A stretch of 64,000 nucleotides of DNA from Cokeromyces recurvatus (GCF_025118155.1 NW_026251387.1:1-64000), one strand, 5' to 3'. Shown: positions 38,352-49,084, numbered from the stretch's first letter. Numbers and translations are program-made. The notes: generated from the letters alone by a model not told the origin.

Positions 38352-38618
38352 GATTTTTACTGGTAAGAATCCCAAACAAAAATCCTAACTCATCTGAAAA
38401 CTAATTTTCTTTTTTTCTGAATTTCCTTTTACGCTTCATCCAAAAAAGGTAATCAAATCACCTGAATTTTAATTTTGATTCGTCCAAAAAAAAAGTTAAC
38501 AATTTCCGAAGTTAAAGTAGAAATATTATAATGAATCATATCTTCAGCCACCATCTTTAATATTTTTTTCTTGTTTCTTTTTTCTTATTGTTCTGAAAAA
38601 AAAAAAAAAAGAAAAAAA
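38263..38618. other. Intergenic, Fanzor 3' flank / HAD promoter
   Basis: About 350 bp with a T-run (38321-38350) and an A-rich leader just before the HAD start codon. If the Fanzor had a guide RNA, its template would be expected at and beyond its 3' end here. No folded structure can be asserted by eye. Confidence 0.45.
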
Positions 38619-39627
38619 ATGGCACCTACTGCACTCCCTGATACACCTACTTATTCCCATATCAAAATGGTCGCTTCTGACCTTGATGGTACTCTTGTTG
38701 TTGGTCATTTTGGCGGGTAAGTTACCTCTAACACACACACACACACAAGCAAACAGCAATTGAATTAATAACACTATAGTGGAAAAATGACACAACGTAC
38801 AGTTGATGCCCTTCAAGCTTTAGAAAACAAAGGCATTCGAATCATCATGGCCTCTGGTCGCCCTCCTCGTTCAATGATCCCTATTGTCAGCCAAGCTAAC
38901 CTTAAACATCCACTTATTGTTGGTTGTAATGGAGGTGTTGTTCTCGATAGTGTCACAAAAGAAATCATCAAAAAATACTCTCTATCTACTGAAGCAGTTC
39001 GTGAACTTATTAAAGAAGTCAAGGCTCATTTTGGACCTGATGATATCTTGATTGGTGGTGAGAGCGGTACAAACTTCCGTTGTGAGGAAGCTTATGCACA
39101 AAAGCGTTGGAAATGGGTTGGTCAAGTCTATACTCGTGTAGATGATTTGAATGAGTTAGCCAATGAAACTCATACAATTGAAAAACTTATGCTCTTGCAT
39201 CGTGAATGGGATGGTGAAACACTCTTTAATTATCTTGAAAAGAATGTCTTGACAGATCCTAAATGGAAAGGTATGATTAACTATTCATTTTCAAGCCCTT
39301 ATTTTGTCGAAGTTTCTGCTGTAGGTGTCTCAAAGGCTACTGCCATTAAAGATATTGCTACAAAGTTCAATATTACTAGTGATGAAATTATTGCTTTTGG
39401 TGATATGCCTAATGATTGCGAAATGCTTCAGTTTGCTGGTATTGGTGTAGCTATGGGAAATGCTCACCAAAGAGTGAAAGATGTTGCTGGTAAGATGATT
39501 GCACAGTTTAATATATATATATATATATATATTTTACATTAACATAAATTCTTTAGATATGATTACTTGTAATAATTTTGATGATGGTGTTGCTGTTGTT
39601 TTAGAAGAAGTTGCAAAACAAATTTAG
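38619..39627 (+). CDS. HAD-superfamily (Cof-type, class IIB) phosphatase, 3 exons
   Basis: Soluble Mg-dependent phosphatase of the Cof/YbiV-like HAD class, likely acting on sugar phosphates or small phosphometabolites. Exons 38619-38716, 38780-39489 and 39557-39627 join in frame. Motif I is SDLDGTLV (about residues 19-26), motif II MASGRPP, motif III with the Lys in VSKATAIKDIA, and motif IV FGDMPNDCEML plus GVAMGNAHQRVKDVA. The C2 cap lies between motifs II and III. About 290 residues, typical of the family. The start follows an A-rich leader. The second intron contains (TA)n at about 39511-39531. Specific substrate cannot be told from sequence. Confidence 0.93.
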
Positions 39628-41810
39628 ACATTATATTATAGAAACATATGATTAGACTTTTAAGTTACAATTTTTATCTTTACGTAAATTATCATTACCT
39701 TATTTTAGCACCCTTAAAGATTACATAATAAATTTTTAGATAACTTATTCAATTTTCTTGTGTCATATAATTTTTTTTTTTTTGAAACATTTAAACTAAT
39801 TTATTAAATATCTATACAAGTGCTGTCATACTTAATTCGCTAAATAATTAAAATAAATGAGATAAAGAAAAATATTATTATTTTTTTTTATCTTTAGTAA
39901 TGGGACACCCTCCTTAAGCAAGATAATAGGGGCGATGTCAAGTAAAAAGAAAAACAAAAAAAAAGTTATTTTGTTTTTAGAGATAATACGTAATCATTGG
40001 CTTTCATTGTTAAGATATTGCTATAGTTATTAAAGGTGATCTGTCCTAGTAAGAAATTTGAGCATAACTATAAATATGTTGAAAGCCGTATAACATTTTA
40101 TAACAAATATAGTAAAGTCAGGCTCAACCTCTGATTTGCAATTTAACTTTTAGTGACAATACACTTGAAGAAATTTTAATATAAACATAAACAAACAACT
40201 AATGATATAAATGATCACTACTTTCACGCCTTTTTTTTTTTAATGTTAGGAAGAAACTATTTTGTCTCTCCAACTTCAATAGACGCCTTCTTTTCTTTCA
40301 TAGTTAATGCAATATATTGGGAAACTGGAAGCTATAAGTTTAAGGTAACAATTTGAAAGTATCTCTTGAAATTTTGCGTAGTTACTTAAGCATGTAGTTT
40401 GACTAGATGAATAAGCAAAATATTATATAAACAGACAGATGCATAGTTTAAGGAGTATATATCAAAAATAAATTTGGCAGGTCGGATCTGCGCCTGACTT
40501 CACTAAAAAAAAAAGAACAATGATAAATAGGGCAAAAAAATAATAATATAAACCCTCTATCAAGTGAGCATTTTAAAAGTTTTTTTCTTTATTTGTTTAA
40601 AGATTTACATTCAGTTATTATCTTTGATGAAAGTAAAGGAAAAAGTACATCAATAAAAGGGAAATAAGATTGTCTTTTAGACTTATTTAAAGTGATAGTT
40701 GAGGTAAAATTCTTTAAATAATGACCAATACTATTCCTCATCATTTGTACACAGGTGTATACAAGAGCGAGCACTGGTGGGGGGGGGAAAGAGCGAGGAC
40801 TTGCTCAATTGATTCTGGCATCTTTAGCCTTTCAGAGGGTGATATCATGAAACTGATCCATGGTCAAATATTATTTTGAGGCCTGTGATGTAAATTCTTT
40901 AATAATACATATATATAAAAGAAATTGCATTTTGTTAACTAAATCATAACAGTTCAACAGAGACATACTTTCTTTATATTTTACACTTAAATATGCCGTG
41001 GTTGTATACGTATTTCAGGGAACATAAGATTGCTATTTATCTTTGACGCGAGCAATATTTTTATTTATTTATTTTATCTAGCTTTTACACTTGGAATACA
41101 CAAATGAAATATTATTGTTATGTTCTCTTCCTATTAACTGAATTACTCGTATATTTGACTTTATTATACATACAACAAATAAACTGCATAAAATGAAGAG
41201 GAGAAAGTTTCGGAACACTCTCAATTCGTCGAAGCTAATGCCATCATCAACAATAATAAGCCCTTATTATCATTCATACTCACTACTTTTATAGAAAAAA
41301 TTAAAATAAAAAAAAAAAAAAATAAACAAAGATAAAAAGCACAATCTATTGTAACAGCCGGCTCAAGAAAAATAACAAATAAGCATCTTTTATTATTAAC
41401 GTATGCAAAAAAAGACTCATCTCAAAAAAATAAAAATAAAAAAAATCGTTTGAATTGAGTGAAGGATCTAGAAACCTATTAGGACAGATGTATTTATTTA
41501 ACATGAAGTGGACTTAAAAAAGTGCCATTTTGAAGTGTTCGTATAAAATAAAGCTTAAGACCATAATATTCGTCCAAAGCAGAAATATAAAATTCTCTAC
41601 AACTTTGATACTGATTTATCTAAATTGATTCAAAGTTCATCTAAACTATACACCTATCTATATATACACACACACAACATATCTTATATGCACTATCTTT
41701 TTTCTCTTTTTTAAAAAAACCAGACATAACATAAATAAACAAAAATGAATGTTCACCCACTTTTAATTATTATTAATTATTTAATATAAAAAAACCTTCA
41801 AACGCAGTTC
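39628..41810. other. Intergenic, 2.2 kb
   Basis: No gene supported. AT-rich throughout, with a short G-run near 40777-40786 and poly-A patches around 41306-41325. Reverse-strand short frames (for example 40589-40774) lack recognisable features. The uL4 3' UTR should lie at the right end. Confidence 0.5.
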
Positions 41811-43194
41811 TTAAGCAGAGTGGAGGACTTCCAAGAACTTCTTAGAAGCAGCAGTGGAAGCACCAGACTTCTTCTTTTGGGTCTTGGTAACCTTACCAGC
41901 AGCAATCTTCTCAGCCTTGATGAGCTCAGCACGACGGAGGACTTGAGCGTAAGGGTTAAGACGGTTCATGACACCTTGGTTCTTGAGAGGGTTCTTCTTT
42001 TGAGTGAAGGGACGCTTGTGGTGCTTGTTACCAGCGGGACGAACGACAGATTGAATTTCATCAGAGTTGATGAGACGAGCAACATCGGGGTTGGTCATGA
42101 TGTTATCGGGCAAGACATAGTTCTTCTTCAAGGTAGCAGGGGTTTCGTAGGTACCATAGAGTTCATCAAGAAGAGCAAAAGCGGATTGAGTCCAGATGAT
42201 GAAACGACCGAGATGACCACCAGGAGCCAATTGCAAGAGGTTAAGACGACGAACGTTAACCAATTCAAGACCAGGCAAGTTGCGGAAAGCCTTAACGATA
42301 CCGTTATCTTCGTTGTAGATCACAAGAGGACCACGGCGTTGTCTGTGGCGACGGTTACGGAGCTTACCTTGACCAGCACGGAGCTTACGAGAGTTGGAGA
42401 CCTTAACGACATCAGTATAAGCATTGATAGCCTTCAAGAGGGCAACGGCTTCCTTAGTCTTGGTCAACTTTTCGATGTTATCGGAAACAACAAGAGGAAC
42501 TTCTTCAATCTTTTCAATACGGTGACCACGAGCCATGACCAAAGAAGGAAGAGCAGAAGCGGCCAAAGCAGAGGCAGTGGCGAAACGCTTTTGGTTCAAG
42601 TTAAGCTTGACGTTCCACTTTCTCCAAGTCTTGGTAGGAGCGAACATACGACCACCACGACACATGTTACCGAAAGCGGCTTGACCGGCACGGTGGGTAC
42701 CAGAACCGTTAACACGAGGAATACGGGCAACAGCACGACCAGTACCCCAAGATTCAGCAGAGGTTTGTTCACCAGCCTTAGAAGAGACAGCATAAGGTTG
42801 ACGCTTGTTCTTGGCCATGTTGGTGTGAACAAAGTTGACGATATCAGGACGAATAGGGGCCTTGAAGACGGCAGGAAGAGGGACGGTGGAGGCAACGGTG
42901 TTACCGGCTTCGGTATAGACGTTGATAACAGGTCTGGCAGCGGACTAAAACATTGAAAAGTAAAAAAAAAAAAAATTAATGATCTACATTATAAATTGAC
43001 AATTGATGGAGAAACATAAAAAAAAATAGAAAAGATATAGATTATGCATCATCATGTATCGAAGCTTTAATCGGCTGGCTTAATTCATTCATCCATCCAT
43101 CTGTTTCTAACTATGATCATTGCTATATCTTTAACGTTTATCTATCTTTTTCTTTCTTTTTTAAGTTTCTCCATCTTATTATGATCTATACCAT
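41811..43194 (-). CDS. RPL4: 60S ribosomal protein uL4 (RPL4), 2 exons
   Basis: Universal large-subunit protein lining the exit tunnel. The main exon is 41811-42944: [10 protein letters not shown], then [55 protein letters not shown] and the basic C-terminal extension ending FLEVLHSA. The reading begins right after a TTTTAG acceptor, so the start codon must sit in another exon. The best candidate is ATG at 43192-43194 followed directly by GTATAG, giving an intron of about 247 bp (42945-43191) and the N-terminus MSAARP. The first exon is therefore inferred. Codons are strongly biased to C/G-ending forms, unlike neighbours, as expected for very high expression. A long open frame on the opposite strand is a shadow of this bias. 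Confidence 0.95.
43005..43175 (-). promoter_or_regulatory. Complementary 11-nt pair inside the uL4 intron
   Basis: GATGGAGAAAC at 43005-43015 is exactly complementary to GTTTCTCCATC at 43165-43175. In gene sense the first copy starts about 16 nt after the donor and the second lies about 60 nt before the acceptor. Pairing would loop out about 150 nt and bring the splice sites together, as described for some yeast ribosomal-protein introns. Confidence 0.5.
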
Positions 43195-43460
43195 TTGGAA
43201 GTTCGAGCTAAAAAAGAGGAGGATAGACTATTTGCTTGCTTGAAAATTCAATATATTAAAGAGGCTCCAATAATTGAAATGCCGACAGTCTCTTTTTTTT
43301 TTTTTTGTTTTTTTTTTTTGCGGCCCGGATAAATAGTAAAATAAACATTGTAACAATTCTTAAAAGTTAATAAAACGATTGTGCATAATTGGCATAGCTC
43401 ATTTCTATCGTACATTAAAGAAGAACCTGTTAATAAACGCAATAAGATCATTCATAGTAA

Positions 43461-44137
43461 TACAGTGCGTCCGCTGTCAATTGGACAAGTTTATGAAAAA
43501 GCTGGTCAGATTTTTGAAAATCATTTAGTCATTTTATTGAAATTCAATTAAAGGAAAGTTATAGAGAGACCTTATTCAAGCAATCGCTAGACAGGGTCAA
43601 ACATAGCAGGAACATGAATATGGAGCATTATCCATAACAATAAAAAAAAATCCTTTCACTTCTGGGAACTCATCCATAATATCCAATAGTATCGTTAAGA
43701 AACAAAAGATAATCATCACCAGTAGTGCCACTAGGAACAGTTAATTTATCTTCAAGAACCTTTCTCATTTTGGCCCCTACAACTTTCCTTCTCTTAACAT
43801 TTCCAGATTCTCGCCTCGCATACTCACATTGACGACACCATTACCTGATATTGCACCAAGAACAGTATGTAAGGTAGCCTTGCCTTGGTGGAAGGGGTTG
43901 TGGTAGTTGCTTTTGTACTGCGTTGTGACCAACCACGACTGTGTCGCATATCAATATCAAACCCGGACTCATCAACACATATACAGTTGTCGAGATAATT
44001 GATGCCATTGTTGATCCATTTCTCAACCCATTCAGCACGAGCGTCAAGATTTTTATCTTCGTTTCTGGCAAGAGGGTGTCGGTTAATAAGTTTGATGCTG
44101 AGATTACATTTTTCCTTCATGAACTTGGCTACTCTTG

Positions 44138-44190
<53 letters not shown>

Positions 44191-44314
44191 TATTTGTAAG
44201 CCAGCAAAGTTGGCTGTCAAGCTTTCAACTGCGCCCTGGATTGTTGCAGTTGGATCATCATCAAAAAAAAAAAAGTGACCAAGTGAGCTTCCAATTGACG
44301 GCGAACGCACTGTA
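43461..44314 (-). mobile_element. Deleted Tc1/mariner-superfamily (IS630-type) transposon
   Basis: Terminal inverted repeats TACAGTGCGT(C/T)CGC(T/C)... at 43461-43485 and 44290-44314 match at 23 of 25 positions, start with CAGT and are bounded by TA, as expected for Tc1/mariner. Inside, on the reverse strand, are transposase pieces: DPTATIQGAVESLTANFAGLQ next to the right end, an (AAT)n run, KTRVAKFMKEKCNLSIK, RHPLARNEDKNLDARAEWV, the first catalytic Asp in CVDESGFDIDMRHSRGWSQ, then after a frame change GAISGNGVVNVSM, TTGDDYLLFLNDT and a decayed MDNAP-like motif near 43620. The N-terminal DNA-binding half is missing. It is about 854 bp, so non-autonomous. Confidence 0.85.
44141..44193. repeat. 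(ATT)n microsatellite inside transposase relic
   Basis: About 17 ATT units, with coding sequence of the transposase helix-turn-helix region on both sides (FAGLQ before, KTRVAKF after in gene sense). The repeat therefore arose within the decayed gene. Confidence 0.9.
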
Positions 44315-44692
44315 CTTACAGTGTGTATCACCTGGCGACTTTTTCTGATGCTGAAGGTCTAAAGATATGAATTGCAGAAGCGTGCAATAACGTTCCTGCT
44401 TATTACTTGAAAGCTTTTTGTACAGCACTCTTGCAATCAATTCAAATAAATGCAGAAATAAAGAGCCCATTTAATTGTAACTTTCTGTGTTTAAGTACAG
44501 TAGACCAAGTTTATTCAAGATAATGAAGAGTATAAAATAAAAATGCTATACCAATTAAAAGATTCAAATAAAAGGAAAACTCATGGTAATGGGTATATAA
44601 ATATATATATTTATAACTTTAGTTAAAGGCACGGGAATTGTTTTTTATACAAATCAATGTAGAAGTTAATTTAGGAGGATATAAGAGTAGAA
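44315..44692. other. Intergenic between transposon and unknown ORF relic
   Basis: No gene is supported. A short reverse frame (44261-44470) reads through the transposon end into this DNA and has no domain. Confidence 0.45.
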
Positions 44693-45120
44693 TTATATTG
44701 CCTTTTCCTTTGTTACCATATATACAGTTGGCTTCAAGGAAGAAGAATAGTCAGGTAAAATAAGTTCATCGCACATCTCTTCTGGACTGAGCAACGAATT
44801 TTCCATAAATCCTACAAATTGGATCATTGTCGTCAATGTCTCTTCCATAAATACATAAGTTTCTTTAGCTGTGGGCAAGAAGCTATTATATATTAGATAA
44901 TAACTATACTCGCCTGTATCTGACAATTGGAGAGCTGATAGTTGGATCTGATTACCATTAATCGTGATGCCATATGTATAAAGCTCCTTTTTTGATCGAG
45001 TATCCAATAGTCTTTGGTGTAATTACTTTTTACATGACGCCGCAATACGGCATTGATCAATCTCTAAAGTGCCTCTTGTTATAGAACAAGCTCTGAATAT
45101 AAGCGTAAGTAATATTATAA
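44693..45120 (-). pseudogene. Broken ORF of unknown family, C-terminal piece
   Basis: Reverse-strand frame from about 45120: ITRGTLEIDQCRIAASCKK, an in-frame TAA, then LHQRLLDTRSKKELYTYGI and TINGNQIQLSALQLSDTGEYSYYL..., ending at 44693. The pattern (TYGITINGNQIQL) resembles the C-terminal half of large uncharacterised protein families that are repeated in mucoralean genomes, by general recollection only. The stop codon inside otherwise coding sequence marks it as broken. It may belong to the same ancestral gene as the reverse-strand pieces at 45786-46450. Confidence 0.45.
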
Positions 45121-45250
45121 TAGATGAATTACATAATAAAGGATAAACTATAAGCCTGAATATAAAATAAAACTTTGTAGATAACATCTTGTAAATAATA
45201 TAAAACTTATTGACATCCAATCGTCTAAATGTGTCAACTAAATAAGACAT

Positions 45251-45785
45251 CGTATCATTTCTACATATTTATTTTTATAGCCCTGACAAAGGATTTAGGT
45301 CGTCTTTGATCCACTAAAATAGACATCAGGAACCTATATACTCAGATCAAACAATAAACTTTTTATTTAAAAACTTAATCAGACCATTATAACATCCAGT
45401 ATATAATCTATAGATCAGTCTCTTGAATCAACACAATGTATATCTGAATACTAACACTGTTTCATGACTCATGTTCTTTGACAGCTATTTTTATTTCTTT
45501 GATTTCAGGATTCATTGATATAAATACAAGTAGCTATGTAGACACAAAATAGTCTTTATATCATTCTTTTTACGTTGAATAAATAGTCTCAAACTATATT
45601 TCCCTTTGTTCTCTTTCTATTTTTATTTTTCTTTATTATATTACGTTCCATCACACCTCTGTCGCTTGGTAAGGTTTTATTTCTCCGGTCCCTACCTCAG
45701 TTCCATCTTGTGTATATATTATAAAGTCATGCCGGGTAAAACGCACATCAAGCTCACAATCAACATAACAGTTTGGTGTGACATC
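45251..45785. other. Non-coding spacer between two ORF relics
   Basis: About 530 bp with no coding signal on either strand. It separates two reverse-strand fragments that may have been one gene. No terminal repeats were noticed. Confidence 0.4.
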
Positions 45786-46450
45786 CTAATTCAAATTAAG
45801 CTTTGAGTTACAGATTATCGCTTCGAACAACAGAGTAACTTGTTTGACAAGAAAGTTTAATTCGTTGTTTTTTCCATGGTTAAACTTTTTCGAGATTACA
45901 AATGGTAATATTTTCGCCTTTTTTTTAATTCCGTTCAAGGTAAACAACATCATGCAAGCCAAGTTTTGCTCGTGTGCTGAAAGTGTGGGCAGTGTTGTTA
46001 GATTCATTGCTACATTAAACGCAGCTGATTTGTTAAACTCTCTAATAAGTATTTGAAAATTCCAACTAAATTCTGTTAATGGTGGCATTGTGTTTGGTAT
46101 TTCATATTTGCAAATTATAAATAACAGCGAGATTATTTCCTCAAACGTTGTATCATTATCCATTTCGTGTTTTTGCATAATAGTATGGTATGCGATTTCT
46201 TGCATCGATAGATAATACTGCTTTTTTGCGGCATTTTATCTACTGCAGTTTGAGCATTTTCTAAAAGGATATACGAATCATCTGTTGACGCTGTACTAAA
46301 AGAGGCTTCAGCTTCATCCAATTCCTCTGATTTAACCTCTTCCTCGAATTGGTGATCCACATTCTCCTCTTCTTCCTCCTCTTCGTTTTTATTTGTACTC
46401 GTATCGATTTCTATTATTTTCTTTATGACTGGAGGCACGTCTTCTTTCAT
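45786..46450 (-). pseudogene. Broken ORF of unknown family, N-terminal pieces
   Basis: Two overlapping reverse-strand frames. 46450-46133 starts MKEDVPPVIKKIIEIDT, followed by a Glu-rich acidic stretch (EEEEEEENVDHQFEEEV) and a Ser/Thr-rich part. 46205-45786 reads MQEIAYHTIMQKHEMDNDTT, then MPPLTEFSWNFQILIREFN, NLTTLPTLSAHEQNLACMM and VKQVTLLFEAII. The second looks conserved and helical. The frame change near 46200 indicates a disruption. No known domain; the arrangement suggests a lineage-specific repeated ORF, perhaps carried by mobile DNA. Confidence 0.45.
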
Positions 46451-46494
46451 AATCTAAGAGACGAGCATGGAGTTACAAGTTTTAGATAATTATC

Positions 46495-47751
46495 GTGTAC
46501 CTTAATTCTTTTTCCATGCAGTCCCTTCTTTCCAAATGCAAAGAACACAGCCTTTCTTTAGGTTACAGATGGAACCCTAAAAAGTGCGTCATTGTGAATT
46601 TCAATCCTACACCTCAAAAATACTACCTCTACAATAATGAATTACCCAATGAAGATTTTTTCCCGTACCTCGGTGTTCCTATTAAATCTGGTGGTGTCGT
46701 ACATAAATCAGCACTTTTACAACAAAACATCAATAAAGCACTTGGAACGATGAGACGGCTTACTACCCTTGGTGTAAATAAAAATGGCTTTAACCACATT
46801 CTTTCAGCTCGTTTTTACGCCCAAATAGTTCGACCACAATTAGAATATGAAGTAGCAATCACAACCTTCAACCTACGAGAAATCCGCTCTCTAGAAAACT
46901 GCCAAAATCAATGTATGCGTCAAATCTTCGGTGGACGACCCTTCACCTCAACCAAAGTAATGTTACACCTAACAAATTTACCTAACATGAAAGATCGTAT
47001 TTCAATACTCCAAGCACAATTTCTTTTTAGATCCTCCTTTCTGCCAGACAGTGCATTATTGACGAAATTGCTACCATACATACAGTCTCAAACTAAATCA
47101 AAATGGTCCCAACTATCCAAATCTCCTCTATGGATATCAGTTTGCAATGAAAATCTTAACACTACGTCTCATAAGGATTTTAGTAGGAAACGAAGACAAT
47201 TCCTACTTGACAGCTACCATTCAAAACTACAAGAAAAACATTCGAAACTTCTATCCTATTGTCGTAATAATCTGATTGTCGACTCTATTCTCACGATACC
47301 AATGACAAGAAGTGAACGGTTTCGTTGTGTGCGATGGCGATCTGGTTGGTTACTTCTTGGTAAACCCCAAGCTTGCCCCTTCCATCCGAATGAACTCTTC
47401 ACACGCTCACATTATTATTCTTGTTTGCATATGCAAAACCGCCTTCAGATACCTAAATCTATTGAAGATCCACTCTCTTATCTCTTGAATCTATTACCAT
47501 CAACATTCCATACTAAGAAAGTGAGAAAATCAATTGATGCCTGTCTCATACGCTGGCCTTCCATTTGTGCAATTCTGCTTGGAGATGGACTATCTAGCTT
47601 CACTCCCAAATCCTCGAACCCACTGACCATCATCTTCTTTCAATACAACAACGATTTTCTAATAGTTAATTATTATCACTTATACATACACCTTAACATT
47701 TTCCCTTTTATATCCCAAAAGGGTTTTTCTTTCCTTTCCTTTTTTCCATAG
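46495..47751 (+). mobile_element. 5'-truncated non-LTR retrotransposon (LINE) ORF2 tail
   Basis: A 418-codon open frame. It begins just after the reverse-transcriptase catalytic motif would lie: SLLSKCKEHSLSLGYRWNPKKC, then FPYLGVPIKSGG (thumb region), ARFYAQIVRPQLEYEVAI, NQCMRQIFGG, MTRSERFRCVRWRSGW and the C-terminal motif C-x2-H-x8-H-x3-C-x-H (CPFH...HYYSCLH, 47374-47430), then SIEDPLSYLLNLLP. The catalytic YADD part and the endonuclease are absent, the usual outcome of incomplete target-primed reverse transcription. The tail is followed by an AT-rich 3' region to about 47830. Related to, but clearly diverged from, the remnant at 14662-15530. Confidence 0.85.
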
Positions 47752-48146
47752 CGATCTGACCAGGGCAAAACAGTATATATAAATGCTATGTGCTCATTGG
47801 TCATTTTTTAATTTTTTAAATAAAATTCTTTCTTAATCGTATTGGTTAATCATATTTATCTTAAATTTATAAAGTAGAGAATGTGATGAATTTAGCCAAG
47901 CAGACTATAAGCAGTAGACTACTGTTTATTTGTGTTTAAGAATAGCACTATTTATTATAAACTAGTAATAATTGTATTTGAAACAAATTTAGCAAGTATT
48001 TTTTCTGTTAATTTGCCTTTCTTTGATAATTCGAGTAATTCAATTTGAACAATAAAAACCAAGTTCATTATGAACTTTAAAATTATAGTTATTGAAGTAC
48101 CTTACGTGACTTTATTTTGAATCTAAAATTTGGGAAAATTGCTGCA

Positions 48147-48187
<41 letters not shown>

Positions 48188-48233
48188 AAGTTCGCGTATT
48201 TTTATTTAATCTATACATTAGATAAAAGACAAG
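47752..48233. other. Intergenic, LINE 3' flank and DPM2 promoter
   Basis: No gene. A run of 38 T (48149-48186) sits about 48 bp upstream of the DPM2 start codon. The LINE 3' end and any target-site duplication could not be located. Confidence 0.5.
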
Positions 48234-48633
48234 ATGGTAATTGGCAATCGAAATATACTTACTTGTATATACAATTCTAATAAAAAAAACTTCTAGAGTA
48301 CTTTAGATAGACTAGTTGGAGGAGCTGCTTTTGCTGCTGCTATGTTTATATTTATTTATTTTACCACTTGGACTTTTGTTACTGTAATTTATTCATTAAA
48401 TTGACATTTATATAGTTATATTCATATTTCTCTCTCTTTTTTCTTCCTCTAATTATATATGTATATGTATATAGCCTTTCTTAGATGAAAACAGTTCACT
48501 TCAGAAATATTTCCTTCCTCACGAATTTGCTATTTATTTACCGGCTACACTTTTAATTGCAGGCATTTCTGTTATTATTGCATTTTTTATCAAAGCAACT
48601 TCTCAAAGCAAGAACAAGCAAAAAGCAAAATAA
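48234..48633 (+). CDS. DPM2: Dolichol-phosphate mannose synthase regulatory subunit DPM2, 3 exons
   Basis: Small ER membrane subunit that stabilises dolichol-phosphate-mannose synthase, which supplies mannose for N-glycans, GPI anchors and O-mannosylation. Exon 1 is only the ATG (48234-48236, followed by GTAATT). Exon 2 is 48297-48383 (STLDRLVGGAAFAAAMFIFIY...) and exon 3 is 48475-48633 (PFLDENSSLQKYFLPHEFAI...), ending KNKQKAK. The result is 82 residues with two hydrophobic helices and the PF(I/L)D...KYFLP signature between them, the same size and layout as human DPM2. The C-terminus is basic. Confidence 0.9.
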
Positions 48634-49084
48634 TCTAAATTTTCTAGAGGAAAAAAAAAATAAAATAAACTCATATCTTGATTTTATTCTATTCTATTCA
48701 GTTTTATTGGAATCAAAAGAAAAAAAAAAAGTATTTTTAAAAAATGCATTTATACAAGTTGAAGATAGCTTGTCAATTACATCACAATTCAAAAAAGTTG
48801 ATATTTCAAAGGCATTACTGTATGTTTCATATCTAGGGGAATGATGGTAGGAATGACAATATGACAAAGTTTATGTTGTTTTATATTACAAGAGTTGTTT
48901 TTTATTTTATTTTTTTTCTTGCAATGCAAAATAAGTGGCTCTGAGCTGAATCGTATAAATTATGTATTTCGTGACTCCTTTTTTTCGTTGTCCCAAATCT
49001 TTTTTTTTTTATGATGATTAAAAAAAAGTCTTTTTTTTTTTATTTTAAGAATTGTGTGTGTTGTATTATAAAGCATAAAATAAA
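48634..49084. other. Intergenic DPM2 / RPC40
   Basis: AT-rich spacer between two forward genes. A longer forward open frame covering 48557-48844 is a shadow frame of DPM2 exon 3 running into its 3' flank. Several T-runs precede the RPC40 start. Confidence 0.5.

Noticed and set aside
40830..40905. snoRNA-like words (GTGATATCATGAAACTGATCC and TGTGATGTAA)
   Set aside because: Box spacing and order do not fit a C/D snoRNA and no closing stem was seen.
42596..42895. A 99-codon reverse frame
   Set aside because: Shadow of uL4 in another frame; hydrophobic translation of biased codons.
41820..42956. A 378-codon open frame on the + strand
   Set aside because: It is exactly antisense to uL4, whose strongly biased codons keep the opposite strand open. 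Its translation (Thr/Ser/Leu-rich) has no family.
42945..43191. A box C/D snoRNA in the uL4 intron (an ATGATGA box C is present)
   Set aside because: No CUGA box D follows at a suitable distance and there is no terminal stem around the box.
44104..44331. A poly-Asn protein on the reverse strand
   Set aside because: It is the decayed transposase read through an (AAT)n run, not a separate gene.
48557..48844. A 95-codon forward frame after DPM2
   Set aside because: Overlaps DPM2 exon 3 in another frame and continues into low-complexity 3' flank.
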